Source of the DNA: Saxidomus purpurata
Taxonomy: Eukaryota; Mollusca; Bivalvia; Venerida; Veneridae
DNA: 64,000 nt
Direction: 5' to 3'
Assembly (NCBI GenBank): GCA_022818135.1
Contig: JAFMSR010000002.1
Location: forward strand, 58,333,740 to 58,397,739
In this document: piece by piece, positions 1 to 11,300 of the stretch
How the letters are laid out: the number at the start of each line of letters is the position of its first letter
How positions within the stretch are numbered: the stretch's first letter is position 1
Made by a program: the position numbers and the translations under genes
The notes under the pieces: generated by a model
What the model was told of the DNA's origin: nothing
The model's database searches: none
The model's input: the letters and a program-made list of their open reading frames with translations, nothing else

Positions 1-3000
1 ACATCGCTATATTAACCTGTCTGTCAAAAGTCAGCACTTTTAACAGAGCATACAGAGCTGTTATTGCTGTGTTTTATTGTACCAGGTTTGACATACAAAG
101 GCAGATAAGCGTGCCTGTTTTAAAGTAATGAGACGGTTTAAATACCTGTTTGTTGGGATCATAAGTTGTTTTGTTTGCACCTGAGAATTTGGTTTGGCAT
201 ATAAACTGATTGATTTAAATTGATTTTGTTAGTTAATTCTGAATAGTGTTGTTTTTCAACAGTTGCTATGATCTAGAATATTATAAGTAATTGAATAAAG
301 ATTATTTGAGTATCAGATCTAAATACATGTAGTACAGTAGTATTCCTTATTACCGATTGCAGTTCAAACTTTAGCATGTTTTATCCTATCTGTTTCTATC
401 GCATTACTTTTTTTACATTTTAGAAATCAAATTACATATTCTAACACTAAAATTTCTCCTGTATATGCAAAGGATTGAGTGTGAAATACCTTGCAAAGCA
501 TATCCCTCTAGAGTCTAGATGTCTGGAACTATTTTGGCTGCTGAAATTCCCTCCAATGTATTTATGAGTGTGCATACGTTAATACGATTGGATTGGCATT
601 GTTCTGGATAAAGTCGCGTGACTTAAAAACAAATCAAAGTAAAATTTACTACACTTCCGTTATCGCCTGTAATATCAGCAACAACAAAATAATTAGTGTT
701 TTATTGTAGGAGTAAAAAAGAACAGTCAAAATAGCGTGAAATGCTATGAGTTCAAAGCAGTGACTTAATGATAGAGCAGTTAATAGTACCCCTTCAGACG
801 TTTTTTGTTTGCATTTATGTGTTGGATTATAAATATATTTTACTTTTGAGTGATTTACTGGATGATATATCACAATTTGAAGTTCAGCTGTGTGGTAATT
901 TATCACGAACGAAATGTAGAAATGAAAGACACTTGTCAGTTGAGCATTTTGCTATGCCTGTTTATTAATTTTTCATGCAGTTCTTTTTAGTCTCAGTATT
1001 GTTAATACCATGTATTGAATTGTACCTACTTGTCTTCAGTAAACAATACTGAAGGTGTTCATTATAACAGAACATGTTCTCTGCTGCATTAGAATGATAC
1101 AGAAAGGTGATCAACATTTATGTGGACTGTAACAGACACCAAGTAGCTTCAAATTTCATTCTCTGTGCAACGCTTATTGCAAGTTGTCAGCTTCTAGAAT
1201 TACATCGCTTAAAACATGTCTTAACATTATTACCCGCAAGAAAAGTTAGGTTTATACATTGATGGACAGGCTGTTGTGCCTGCTTCTTAGACTTCAGATT
1301 AACTTTGTATACAGACACATCCAGTAAATCCGACAGTATGTTATTTATGGTGCCAAGAGCCTTTTCATGTAGTACCATAATATCAGATTTTTTTCGCACA
1401 TGTCTAATTATTGCTATATTCGAGAGCAGAGAGAATTGCGAAAACTAGAATCAGCGAAAATTTGGAATTTTTTTGTTTCACATTGCTGGTATTCCTACTT
1501 TTAGTTTTGCATACCAGTGTCTGCATAAAATTTATATTCTATAATGTTTGATATAAAAATCAATATAAAGAGTACAGGGTAGCTATAATTGCCTGTATAC
1601 TGCGGGTACAACATTTGACTTGATCCCCATCTCTTTTAACATTCTAATACAATCTGCATATTATCTACCTAACTGTATAATTATCATACTAAATAATTTG
1701 ATGTATGTGAAAAAAACTGATATATGAAACTGCATTGACGGAAAGCAAAAATTATAATGAGGTTGTAGCTTGTTTGACTATCTTTCCATTTCATTTCCAG
1801 TGTAGGTTGAGGGTTTTAATACACAGAAAATAATACTTGCTTACAACCTAGTTGTATAGAAAGCTTCCCATTTGACATGTAGGGCTCACAGTAAACTGGT
1901 GTTTTTTTTTCCTACTAAATAGCATCAGTGTCTGTAATACCTACGTGTCCCTTCACTGTTATGTTGGAGGTAGAAGTCCGCTCTAGAAAGTCAGTCTGTG
2001 TTAGTAATAAATCTTTACTGTGACTTTCTGACACTGTTCTAGAATTCTGATACCTAAACCAACCACAGGGAGAACTTCTTAGAAATGTCTGTAACACTTT
2101 ATTCATATATACTTGTCTTATCTAATTTACCTATTTCCTACCTTGGTGCATGTTTATATTACCACTTGCATAAGGCTGATAGAAGTTTTATTGTTGTTGT
2201 CCATCATAATGACACCTGTAAGAATTATACAGGAATCGTCTGTGTATATTTTTTTTATTGTATTTCAGCATTTGCACAAAAATGCAGAACTATGATGTAG
2301 AGATAAGTGAAATTTCATTCAGTTATTGAAAGCTTCTTTATTACTGTATTTTGATGTGTTAAGCTAAGTTGTATCACAAACAGTTTATTTTGTAATTACT
2401 ACTGTATGTACATGAACGATTGTTTTTGCATGAAAAGCGACAAAAAAGGGTCAAGAAATGAATATTTGGAAATCGGGTTATCAGAAGAAATAGTTTTTAC
2501 CTTCGATGTAACTTTTCATGTGATACAATCCTATGTTCGAGGCTGGATTGTAAATAGGTAAGAGAATATGAATTGGTACAGGCAACACAGTTTCATACAG
2601 TAGTGTAAATCTCTCGGCTGTGTGTATATTTGATGTGTTTCATTGTTTAAAACTCCTGGTGCCTTTAGATACTGTATAGAACTACAAGTTTGGTACATGT
2701 TGTATATAATTTAAAGACTGTTTTGGTGCATGTTTATAATGATTTGTGTGGGCTTATAGTTTTTATATATGGCAGAACAAGGAAATTCTGGGTGTTAGCA
2801 AATCTTTCTGCACTTGATGGACATGTTTAGGTTACTAGCACGCATTTTAAATGTAGTGAATTAGAACAGTTAACAAATTCAAAATGGCAACACATTTTAA
2901 GATTTGAAAATGGCAGAATTTCCTGCTTGTAGAATTTTTCACTATTTCCCTTGCGAGTGATTTGTTGTTAGAGCATAAATAGAAGTTCATGTAATAATTT

Positions 3001-3880
3001 GTTTATTCATATTTGTTTATTTGTATAAGGATATCTGCATTGCAAGTAACAGTTTATAATCCAAGTTTGTATAATCACCTTAAGTCAGTTTCATGAGTAA
3101 TTTTGTTGATGATACATGTACATGTGTGTGAACCTTGTAAGCAAGAATGTTCACAAGTTCCGAGGCCAAAAGTTTTAACTCTGTCCATCTTGACTCCCCT
3201 TTTCATTTCTGGTTGAACCATAGCTTTGATTTTTTTACGGAAACAATGCGGAACAAACCCAGTTTGACTTTAACTGAAAAAAGTAAACAGTACACAAGAC
3301 TGACAGTATACTCCTAATAGCTAAGGGTATTGATTTTTGGTGAATAATTCTTTAAGAATAAAATCAAATTTATTTTCTATTATTCAAATATTTTATTCAG
3401 TATTTTGTTTAAAGAGAATTTCAGCTTTAAATATCGAAAGTTTTTGTAAGATAACACAAGTAGTAGAATTTTTTTACATTCTTTTTAGTTTGGTATTAAA
3501 GTTGACATATTAAGTATTTACTGAAGTCGTAATTAAATAGCAGATAAGTTAAAAGTGTATTGTGAAATTCTGATGAATATCTGACTAGAAGGATGCATGA
3601 TTATGATGGAGTTCATGCCAAGTAAAATGCAATATTGATTAAATATGAACATTGTGTATTGCTGAGTTGTTATCTCTCTTAGCTTGAAGACATAATTTGT
3701 AGGGAATAAGATGGAAGCTGTTTTAGCTTGACTGAGCTGGAAGTGGTAACTGTATTGTACAGTTTGCTTCAGACTGCTTTCCAAAACCACAAGACAAATG
3801 CTAACCAAACCTCACAGAAATGGTTTTAGGTGGTCATCAAGCAAAAATATCATTGCCATGGCAACAGAGAAAAATCCTGC
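1..3880. other. AT-rich stretch with no gene recognised
   Basis: No ORF here has a convincing protein-like composition, splice context or family resemblance; all are short and in AT-rich sequence. No tandem monomers or terminal inverted repeats were seen. Several AATAAA/ATTAAA hexamers occur (for example near 291 and 3355), so part of it could be the 3' UTR of a gene lying before position 1, but nothing proves this. Confidence 0.4.
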
Positions 3881-4915
3881 CTGAAAACACAAGAACCAAG
3901 ACTTAGATATTAACTATCCATCCACCATTTCTTTCAAATGGCATCTCCTCTGAAACCACTGAGCCAATTTTGATTAAACTTGGCAGGGATGTTCCTTGCA
4001 TGAACCTCTATCAAAGTTGTTAAAGAACACCCTGGTTGCTATGGCAACAACTATGAAAAACTTTAAAAAACTGAAACCACAAGGCCTAGAGCTGTGATAT
4101 TTCGCATATAGCATTGACCCATGGGTCAAAATTGACTGATTTCACATCAGCACACATAGAAAACTTTTTCTACAATCTTCATAATTTCTGTAGTGCCCAC
4201 TATACACAAACCAAGTTTAACTAGATGGTTGTTCTTGCCACAAAACGTGTCCCCTATGGCAGTTTCTCAATGACTGTAATACTGAAACAGGATGTTAAAA
4301 TAACACAAAAATCTATTTTTAGTAACAGTGACCTAACCCTCTGCAAAACTTTGTTACATAAAAAAAAAAAATGTTTTAAAAATTCTATATTTACCGGTAG
4401 TAACAGTGACCTTGAACAACATTCCCCCCCCCCCCCACCCACAATCCAAAATTTTGTTTGTTTTTTGGTTGAAACAATTTAGAAACTAAAAAAACATATT
4501 TTTTAAATCTATTTTTAGTTACAGTGACCTTGATCTTGACCCTAGTGCCCCACAATGCAACCCAAGCTTCCTCTCCATGCAATCTACCTACAGTTTCAAT
4601 TGCTCACTCCTGTTACTGAATGGAAACCATTTTTAGTAACAGTGACCCTGACCTTCAACCAAGGTGGTTGTAACATGCACTCTGCACATCATCTTTTGTC
4701 TGACCTTTGATCTCTAATTGCGACCTTGGATCAAGGTGGTTGTAACATGCACTCTGCACATCATCTTTTGTCTGACCTTTGATCTCTAACTGCGACCTTG
4801 GATCAAGGTGGTTGTAACATGCACTCTGCACATTGAACATCTGCGGCGAGTTATTTTAAAATCCTTTAAGGGATTCAAGAGATAAGGAGCGGACACGATA
4901 TATGGCGGGACAGAC
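3880..4915. repeat. Degenerate HINE/pearl-like tandem-monomer repeat block
   Basis: The block begins with monomers reading 'catctcctctgaaaccact' and 'accacaaggcctagagct', also found at 32580-33260, and continues with several copies of a 'taacagtgacc' unit. It ends in 'gcggacacgatatatggcgg' and 'gacagacagact', the degenerate ACGG-type run typical of helentron-associated interspersed elements of bivalves. A run of about 14 C lies near 4424-4437. The ends are not sharp, so limits are approximate. Confidence 0.55.
4660..4833. repeat. 72-bp tandem repeat, about 2.4 copies
   Basis: The sequence 'caaggtggttgtaacatgc' recurs at 4660, 4732 and 4804, a 72-bp period with almost no differences between copies. 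Each copy contains 'tgacctttga' and 'gcgaccttgga', close to nuclear-receptor half sites. The near identity implies recent local amplification. The 61-codon minus-strand ORF over it is a by-product of the period being a multiple of three. Confidence 0.9.
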
Positions 4916-5077
4916 AGACTGAAGTTCTTACTAAAATGATGCATCTTATTTGGCTATGTTATGTAATTCAGGTATTTATGAGTCTAATTTTAGCCACATA
5001 AGAGAAATTTTTAGCCACATTAGAGCCAACATTCCTATGGAATGAATAGAATCTAGTTATGTATTGTTTGCTATGGA

Positions 5078-5345
5078 CAGTTTAGCCACATAAGTACCTA
5101 TCTGTAAGAGCGTACAGACGGACAGACAGACCAATATGTCTCCCCCCATTTATAATGGGGGAGACAATTTCACTAGCATCTGTTCTTGAGATATCGCATG
5201 ATTCATTTTTTGGATGGACACAAGACGGACAGACAGAGGGTAAACCTATAGTCTCATCTGGTGAAACAGATAGGGGAGTGAATAGAAGATCCTGAAAAGT
5301 GTTACTTAGTTCCCGATTTGAAACTGTATATGGGTCAAAAATCAC
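5078..5345. repeat. HINE-like fragment with terminal hairpin
   Basis: Degenerate 'gacggacagacag' runs lie at 5110-5128 and 5222-5240. Between them a hairpin at 5138-5165 pairs gtctcccccc with gggggagac across an AT loop. A GC-rich hairpin next to GACG-type repeats is how the ends of the other monomer elements in this window look, so this is probably one or two truncated element ends. There are no complete monomers. Confidence 0.45.
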
Positions 5346-6339
5346 CATGACATACAGACTTCACAAAACGGGTAGTAAGGGACTGTGGGGGTCATTTACT
5401 TTGGAACTGGGAGTTAAGAATTAAATATGATGCTAACACATATACAGTCTCAAAAGTATTTTATTCCAATGTACATATTATATTGTTTACTGAAAACAAG
5501 TTCAAAACTTTTACATATAAACATTTCAATTTTCTTAATAAACAAAATTAATAACATGAGATACATGGCAACAATAAACATTAACCTACCCCCAGCTCAC
5601 TGACTGACATGATATGAACATGAGATACATTTTTATTAAATAGATGACAAAATAGAAGCTAACAAGTCATAAAGATGGACAGTTTTGCCGCCACAATGAC
5701 ATACAAAACTGAAATTGTAACATCTATGTTCAGGTATCCAAAATCGGATTTGACAACAAATGAAAATGACAGAAACACATTTAAAACTATCAGTACTGCT
5801 CAGTTCAATTCTGCAGTTGTGAATAGTGCTAAAGATCAGCCTTCGTATTTCTTTTCACTTGTCAAATTTTAATTTAGCATTCGTGTAAGAATTTGGCATG
5901 TTCCGACTTTTACGATCTATTAAATAGAGCAAGAGTGCTAAGATGGACCTTTACAGCTCACCTGAGTAACAGAAAATGTTTCAAACACATGATGAAACTT
6001 GCATGATTAACATGAATGACATAAAATTACAATGTCTGAAATAAACTTCATGACTACAAAATCTGGAAGTTTAACATACTATTCATTTCCTGACTAATGA
6101 TCTAAAGTTAGACCATATGGTCATTTTTATCATCAGAGATCTATGTCTTAATAGAAAGCTAAAGTAAGAAACCCAAGGTAAGTGGTTTAACCATCTGCAG
6201 CAGGGCTCAGGAAATTCTTGAAATTTGAAACCAGGGGGGGGGGGGAAAAACTTTTCTCTTTTCCCCCCTCTATCACACACATCGCCCCCGCCCTTAATTT
6301 CGTTTTGAGCCCGTTTTCCAGGAGCTCTGGGCAGGCCAA

Positions 6340-6472
6340 TCACAGCCTATTCCCTTGGTCGGTCTTTATCTTTACTAGCAGTGGTCCTCTGAACCGTGTT
6401 TCTATCACAAAACCATCATGCTTCCTTCCTTGTCCGGTGAACCAGGGCTTCTTCCGGTCATATGACAGTGAG
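6340..6472 (-). CDS. Candidate terminal exon of an unrecognised gene
   Basis: This minus-strand frame encodes 43 residues and a TGA stop. The peptide is basic and protein-like (SLSYDRKKPWFTGQGRKHDG, then FVIETRFRGPLLVKIK). A CTAAT branch-point-like motif and a T-rich tract sit just upstream of the GGAAG acceptor. The first base completes the codon left by 6833-6976. Composition is less AT-rich than its surroundings. No family was recognised; it could be the last exon of a small gene or a fossil. Confidence 0.3.
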
Positions 6473-6832
6473 CTTCCAGACCATTAGAAAATAAAAAAAA
6501 ATACAATGTAATAAATGTTAACGTCAAACAACCATCTTATTTTTCCAGTTTATTAAATATAAGTTGTTTCCTAGAGCCCTGTTCTATCTCAGTGATGCTT
6601 TGATTTAAAAAGGGAGACCATTTAATATAGGCAAGCCTAATTTATTTGTTTATGAACCATAATAAAATACTTAACTTTCAAATTACACACTCTATACTTG
6701 TTATAAATCTCAATTAGAAAGGGGGGGTAAATAATAATAAGTAACACAATTCAATAATTCCTCCATGGAACAAATGAAAGCAACATAAAATATGCACAAC
6801 CTTACTTTACAGTTTAAAGGTAAGAGACTTAC

Positions 6833-6976
6833 TTCATCTGCATGTCCATCAGGATCAAGTTACAACTTTTAACCTTCTGAAAAATGAGCAAAACTAAGAG
6901 GTTGTTTTTCGGATAAAATGTTTTACCGAACATGTCACTGGCCTCACAGAATGATATTGTCATTGAACTGAGTTGG
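6833..6976 (-). CDS. Candidate internal exon of an unrecognised gene
   Basis: A minus-strand open frame of 47 codons runs from a CAG acceptor (after CATGTTTCAG) to a strong GTAAGT donor. The peptide includes FCEASDMFGKTFYPKNN and NLILMDMQM. A shorter version starting after TTTTTCAG at 6876 has a better acceptor. It ends two bases into a codon, which fits the candidate exon at 6340-6472. I do not recognise the product. The pair lies in the presumed 3' UTR of C17orf75, so it may be chance. Confidence 0.25.
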
Positions 6977-8241
6977 CTGAAACATGCACTCTGGAGAAGA
7001 TTTATTTCACAATTCTTAGGGCAGTGTAGGGGAAACAATGGGGACAGACTTGTGCAAAAAGGTGGAAGAATCCTTGGCAAAAGCAGCAAGTCTCCCGCAA
7101 AATATACGTATATTTAACTAAACTATTTCTACACTGCAGAAAAAAAACTATCCAAACTTGTTCATACATCTGTTCCGGGTAGTTTGTAGAAGTTTTTCTT
7201 AAGATTTATCCCACGAAAAAATGATTACATCAACCTCAAAACATTTGCAAATTTGCAAAAAGGCATTAATGGGAAGTTTCAAAAACAAAATATTGCACAA
7301 AAATAGCAACAAGTAAAATTCCTGGTCGTGGTGAGGATAATGCAAGAACTGTTTTACACTGTTCGATATACTAGTACTTAGATATTCAAAAGTGATATTA
7401 CCCTTCAAAGTGAAAATCATGATTTTAAAGATGTTTATACTTATTTATTCTCTTAGAAAAATGAATGTTGCCAAACTTCAAACTGAACTAAATGAATCTG
7501 TAAAACAATTTTGTTTCTATTGACAACAGCTGCATGCATTTTAAATCGTAACTGCATATCAGTAATTTGTAAGGTTTATTCTCATTTTTACCTGCTAATA
7601 GGAGAAACAACTCCATCTAAGGCATTTCTAACATGTTTTCAGAGCATTTATTGCATTTTAAGCATATCATTTAACCTTATATAGTATCACCATTTTGAAG
7701 GGTAATAATACCTAAGTGATATAACTAAACTCACAAAGCAAACAGTACGTTGGTCTAATTCAACCATACATACATTTTTATTACACAGTCTTGCACTTAA
7801 GAAAGAAATCACTAACCATGAGTATACAAGAGGTATATCACAGAAAGGCACAAATATCATTTCATTAAAAATGACTAGATTTATAAATACACCTGCTAGT
7901 TTTCTTTTAGGTGTCTACTGTTCTTTCATTTACATATTCATCTTTTGAAATATTCATTGAAAAGATCTGAAATAGTGAAAGATATTGTCATGGTAGCCAC
8001 TGAGAATAATCCATTGTTAGAAAAAAATATTCCGAACCAATTATCTATGTAAAGCATCAGAATCACAGTTTAATAAAATAGGTCAATTATTTTTGTTCCA
8101 TCTTTAAGCACACATGCAATTTACAGAAAGTAGGTATGTGGTCAAATGCGTGCTTAAACACCAAATATTATTTTGTTCACTGCTGTAGTATAAGGTGATG
8201 GTTCTTGTACAAGCCTGATACTTGAACTTTGACCTTCAGCA

Positions 8242-8383
8242 TCATCTGACTATGATAGGCCCCTGTTCTTGTATGAAGTCCTGCAGGACACCAAGTACAT
8301 TGGCAACGTCAGTTGCTCCTTCTGTTTCAACATAATGCAAGAGAATCTCACAGTTTCCAGAGTCCCTCAGGTAGACATAAGAC
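8242..8383 (-). CDS. C17orf75: C17orf75 homologue, exon 9 with stop codon
   Basis: The ATTTCAG acceptor is followed by SYVYLRDSGNCEILLHYVET, then VANVLGVLQDFIQEQ and a TGA ending at 8242. This matches human CYMFLKNCGSGDILLKIVKV and NVIAVLEEFMKEA. Confidence 0.92.
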
Positions 8384-11300
8384 CTGAAATACAGACACAC
8401 ACAATATAATTAACTTGCTACTTACTAAAAGTTCTACACAAAACTACACAATTTATCAATAAGTACAATAACAAAGTAACTACATAAGACAAAATACATA
8501 AAGTGCCATCAACAGACTCAAAAATGTAAGTTTGAGCCAATCTAGATACCACTTGTTACCGGCTTCACAATAATGGCCTTATGTAGATGCCTTACACTGC
8601 TATGTACAACAAATATTCTTAAGTATTGCAATAAAAGTCACCTAACAGCTTCTATTCCATTAAAAGAAAAGAAACTAATTTTAAAATCATGGTCTATATG
8701 ACTTTCACTTCACTGTGCTCTTCTACCAAAAACTACATAAATTTCGACAGTCAATTTAAGTGATTTGAGTACGGATATAAAAAGACAATATTTAAAGGTA
8801 CCTGTATAATGCATAGTAATCATTTTCAGCCTCTCTCAGTAACCTCTTCAAAGTATTCATGGTCTGAATAAACTGCAAAGAAAAACAAAACTACTTTCAA
8901 TATCTGACTTATTGTATGTCAATCAGCACTTAGCTAGAGTTATCTGCATAAAACAATGACAACTTTCACACCTCAAACAGAGATGGGACTAAAATAGTAT
9001 TTGTAACAGACAGTGAGTGAGCCGAGATACAAACTTGCACAACCTTGAGACAAGTAGAATCTTCAAGTATCCCTGCTACTACTACTATGAACTAATGGGG
9101 ATAGGCTTACTCCAAGTGTAGCATAGTTGTGAAAGTATTGTATTTTTATTCCCGGTAATTACTTTTCATGAGCTTATCTCATCAATGACAAACCTTTTAA
9201 TCAATTTTAATTTTCACAGTAATTTTTCTAAACATAATTCAGCATTAATCTTAATTTTAATCTGAACATGTAATACTCTGAACCAAGATTGATCTGGATC
9301 CAGTTGTTCGAAAATTTAACCGGCTGTAAAAGTAATCATCGGTTAAATTTTGACTCAAAATATTACTTTATGTGGGGAAAACTCGTGTGCAATTTTAAGT
9401 TTACTTTAAAGAGATTTTCCAGTGACTTTCATACACTCAATATGTTATAAAGTCTTTCAAAATGTTTAAATATAATCCAAAATTTAAATTGACCTGTTAG
9501 TTTAACTGCTGGAAAAGTTTCAAACAACCAGATCCAGATGTTTTTTATAGAGACCAGGAGTTTCACTGACTTTTCATGAAATATCATGCTTTTGGATGTC
9601 CCAGCAAACATGTTTTGCACATGTGTCAATCATGCTACTAATTACATGATACTGTCTCAGTGCAGTCATCTGGTTTTTATGGAATAAACACGTTAACCTT
9701 TCAAAATCTGAGGTAACACGAGATTTTGAAGTTCATTTCTGATACAGCTTTCCAACATGTCGTTGAACAATTTTTCTAATCATGTGTAGGTGACCAACTT
9801 TAAATTGCCAAATCTATCTGTATCAGGGCCAACATTTGCAGACATACAAGGTCTACATAGTAGCCTCACTATGCTATACATGACTGCAGGTTTGATTGAT
9901 ATTAGGATGTGCATGGTTTAAATAAACAGGTTTACTGTTTCGAGACTTTACAACATAGCTATTATTACTGTTCGTCTGACATGTTTGCATGTTATATTGT
10001 CACAATTAATACATCATTGGAAAGCTTATGATCTAAGTTTTCTAAAGATATTTGCTACATTTTATTTTACCACAACCATTGAATCAGTTTTAAACCTGAC
10101 CAGATTTCAGGGTTTTTACGCAGAAGTTACATATACAGACAAGCACTTGGGAATATTTACTCGATACTAGATGCCCATGTGCAACATGTCGAGGCCCCCA
10201 GCTGTCGAAAGGACTAACTCCTTACCTAGTAGAGATAGGTCAAAATACACCTAAATATGGATGTAACAGGCATGTTATACCACAGAAAAGTGGTCTCAGT
10301 TTTTCTCTACATCCAGTAATAAAAAAGTTACAATATAAACAATTTATAGTAACAACAAAGGAAAGTAATTCTTAAAACAATGGTAGCTCATGGTGGTGAA
10401 CATTTGTGCCAAGTTACATCAAAATCTCTCAATGCATGAAGAAGAAATGCTCCGGACAAAGATATTCTTGAATTTGACCTTTAACCTCTAAGTGTGACCT
10501 TGACCTTAGACCTAGGGACCTGGTTCTTGCGCATGGCACTCCGTCTCATGGTAGTGAACATTTGTGCCAAGAAACATCAAAATCCCCCCATGCATGAAGA
10601 AGAAATGCTCCAGACAAAGTCATTCTTGAATTATTCTTGTATCCGACCTTTGGCCTCTAAGTGTGACCTTGACCTTGGAACTAGGGACCTGGTTCTTGCG
10701 CATGACACTCTATCTCATGATGGTGAACATTTGTACCAATAACATCAAAATCCCTCCATGCATGAAGTAGATATGCTCCGGACAAAGTCATTCTTGAATT
10801 TGACCTTTATCCGACCTTTGGCCTCTTAAGTGTGACCTTGACCTTGGACCTGGTTCTTGTGCATGACATTCCGTCTCATGATGGTGAACATTTGTGCCAA
10901 GTTATTTAACAAGAGCTGTCAGTAGGACAGCGCGCTCGACTTTTTTAGTGCTTGCCAATAAAACAAAACTTTGACAGTTAAGGGCACACAAGACTTTAAC
11001 TAGGAATTTCTAAGTACAAATCAAGAAACATTTTCACAGAGTTATCTTCTCTTGCTTACAGATAGGTCTCATGATGGTACATAAGTACTCCAACTTTCAA
11101 AGTAATACATTTTGTATCTCAAATGGTTAAGTCAACAAGTGGACAAGAATGAAAATTTTAACTGAGTTTCTAAGACAAAAAGGGCCATAATTCACATAAA
11201 ATCCTTGACAGAATTACCTTCTCCTGCCCATGTTTTGGGATCATGATGGTAAACAAGTATTCAAACTTTCAAAGTAATATCTCGAACAGTTTAGTCAAAA

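Larger units (their letters stand above)
5440..8241 (-). other. Probable 3' UTR region of the C17orf75 homologue
   Basis: Downstream (minus strand) of the C17orf75 stop at 8242 there is no strong coding sequence for about 2.8 kb. A minus-strand AATAAA at 5465-5460 is followed by a GT-rich stretch (TGTATATGTG), as expected of a cleavage and polyadenylation site, so the transcript could end near 5440. Against a simple 3' UTR, two exon-like ORFs lie inside it (6833-6976 and 6340-6472), and a G run near 6233-6245 suggests repeat activity. Confidence 0.35.
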
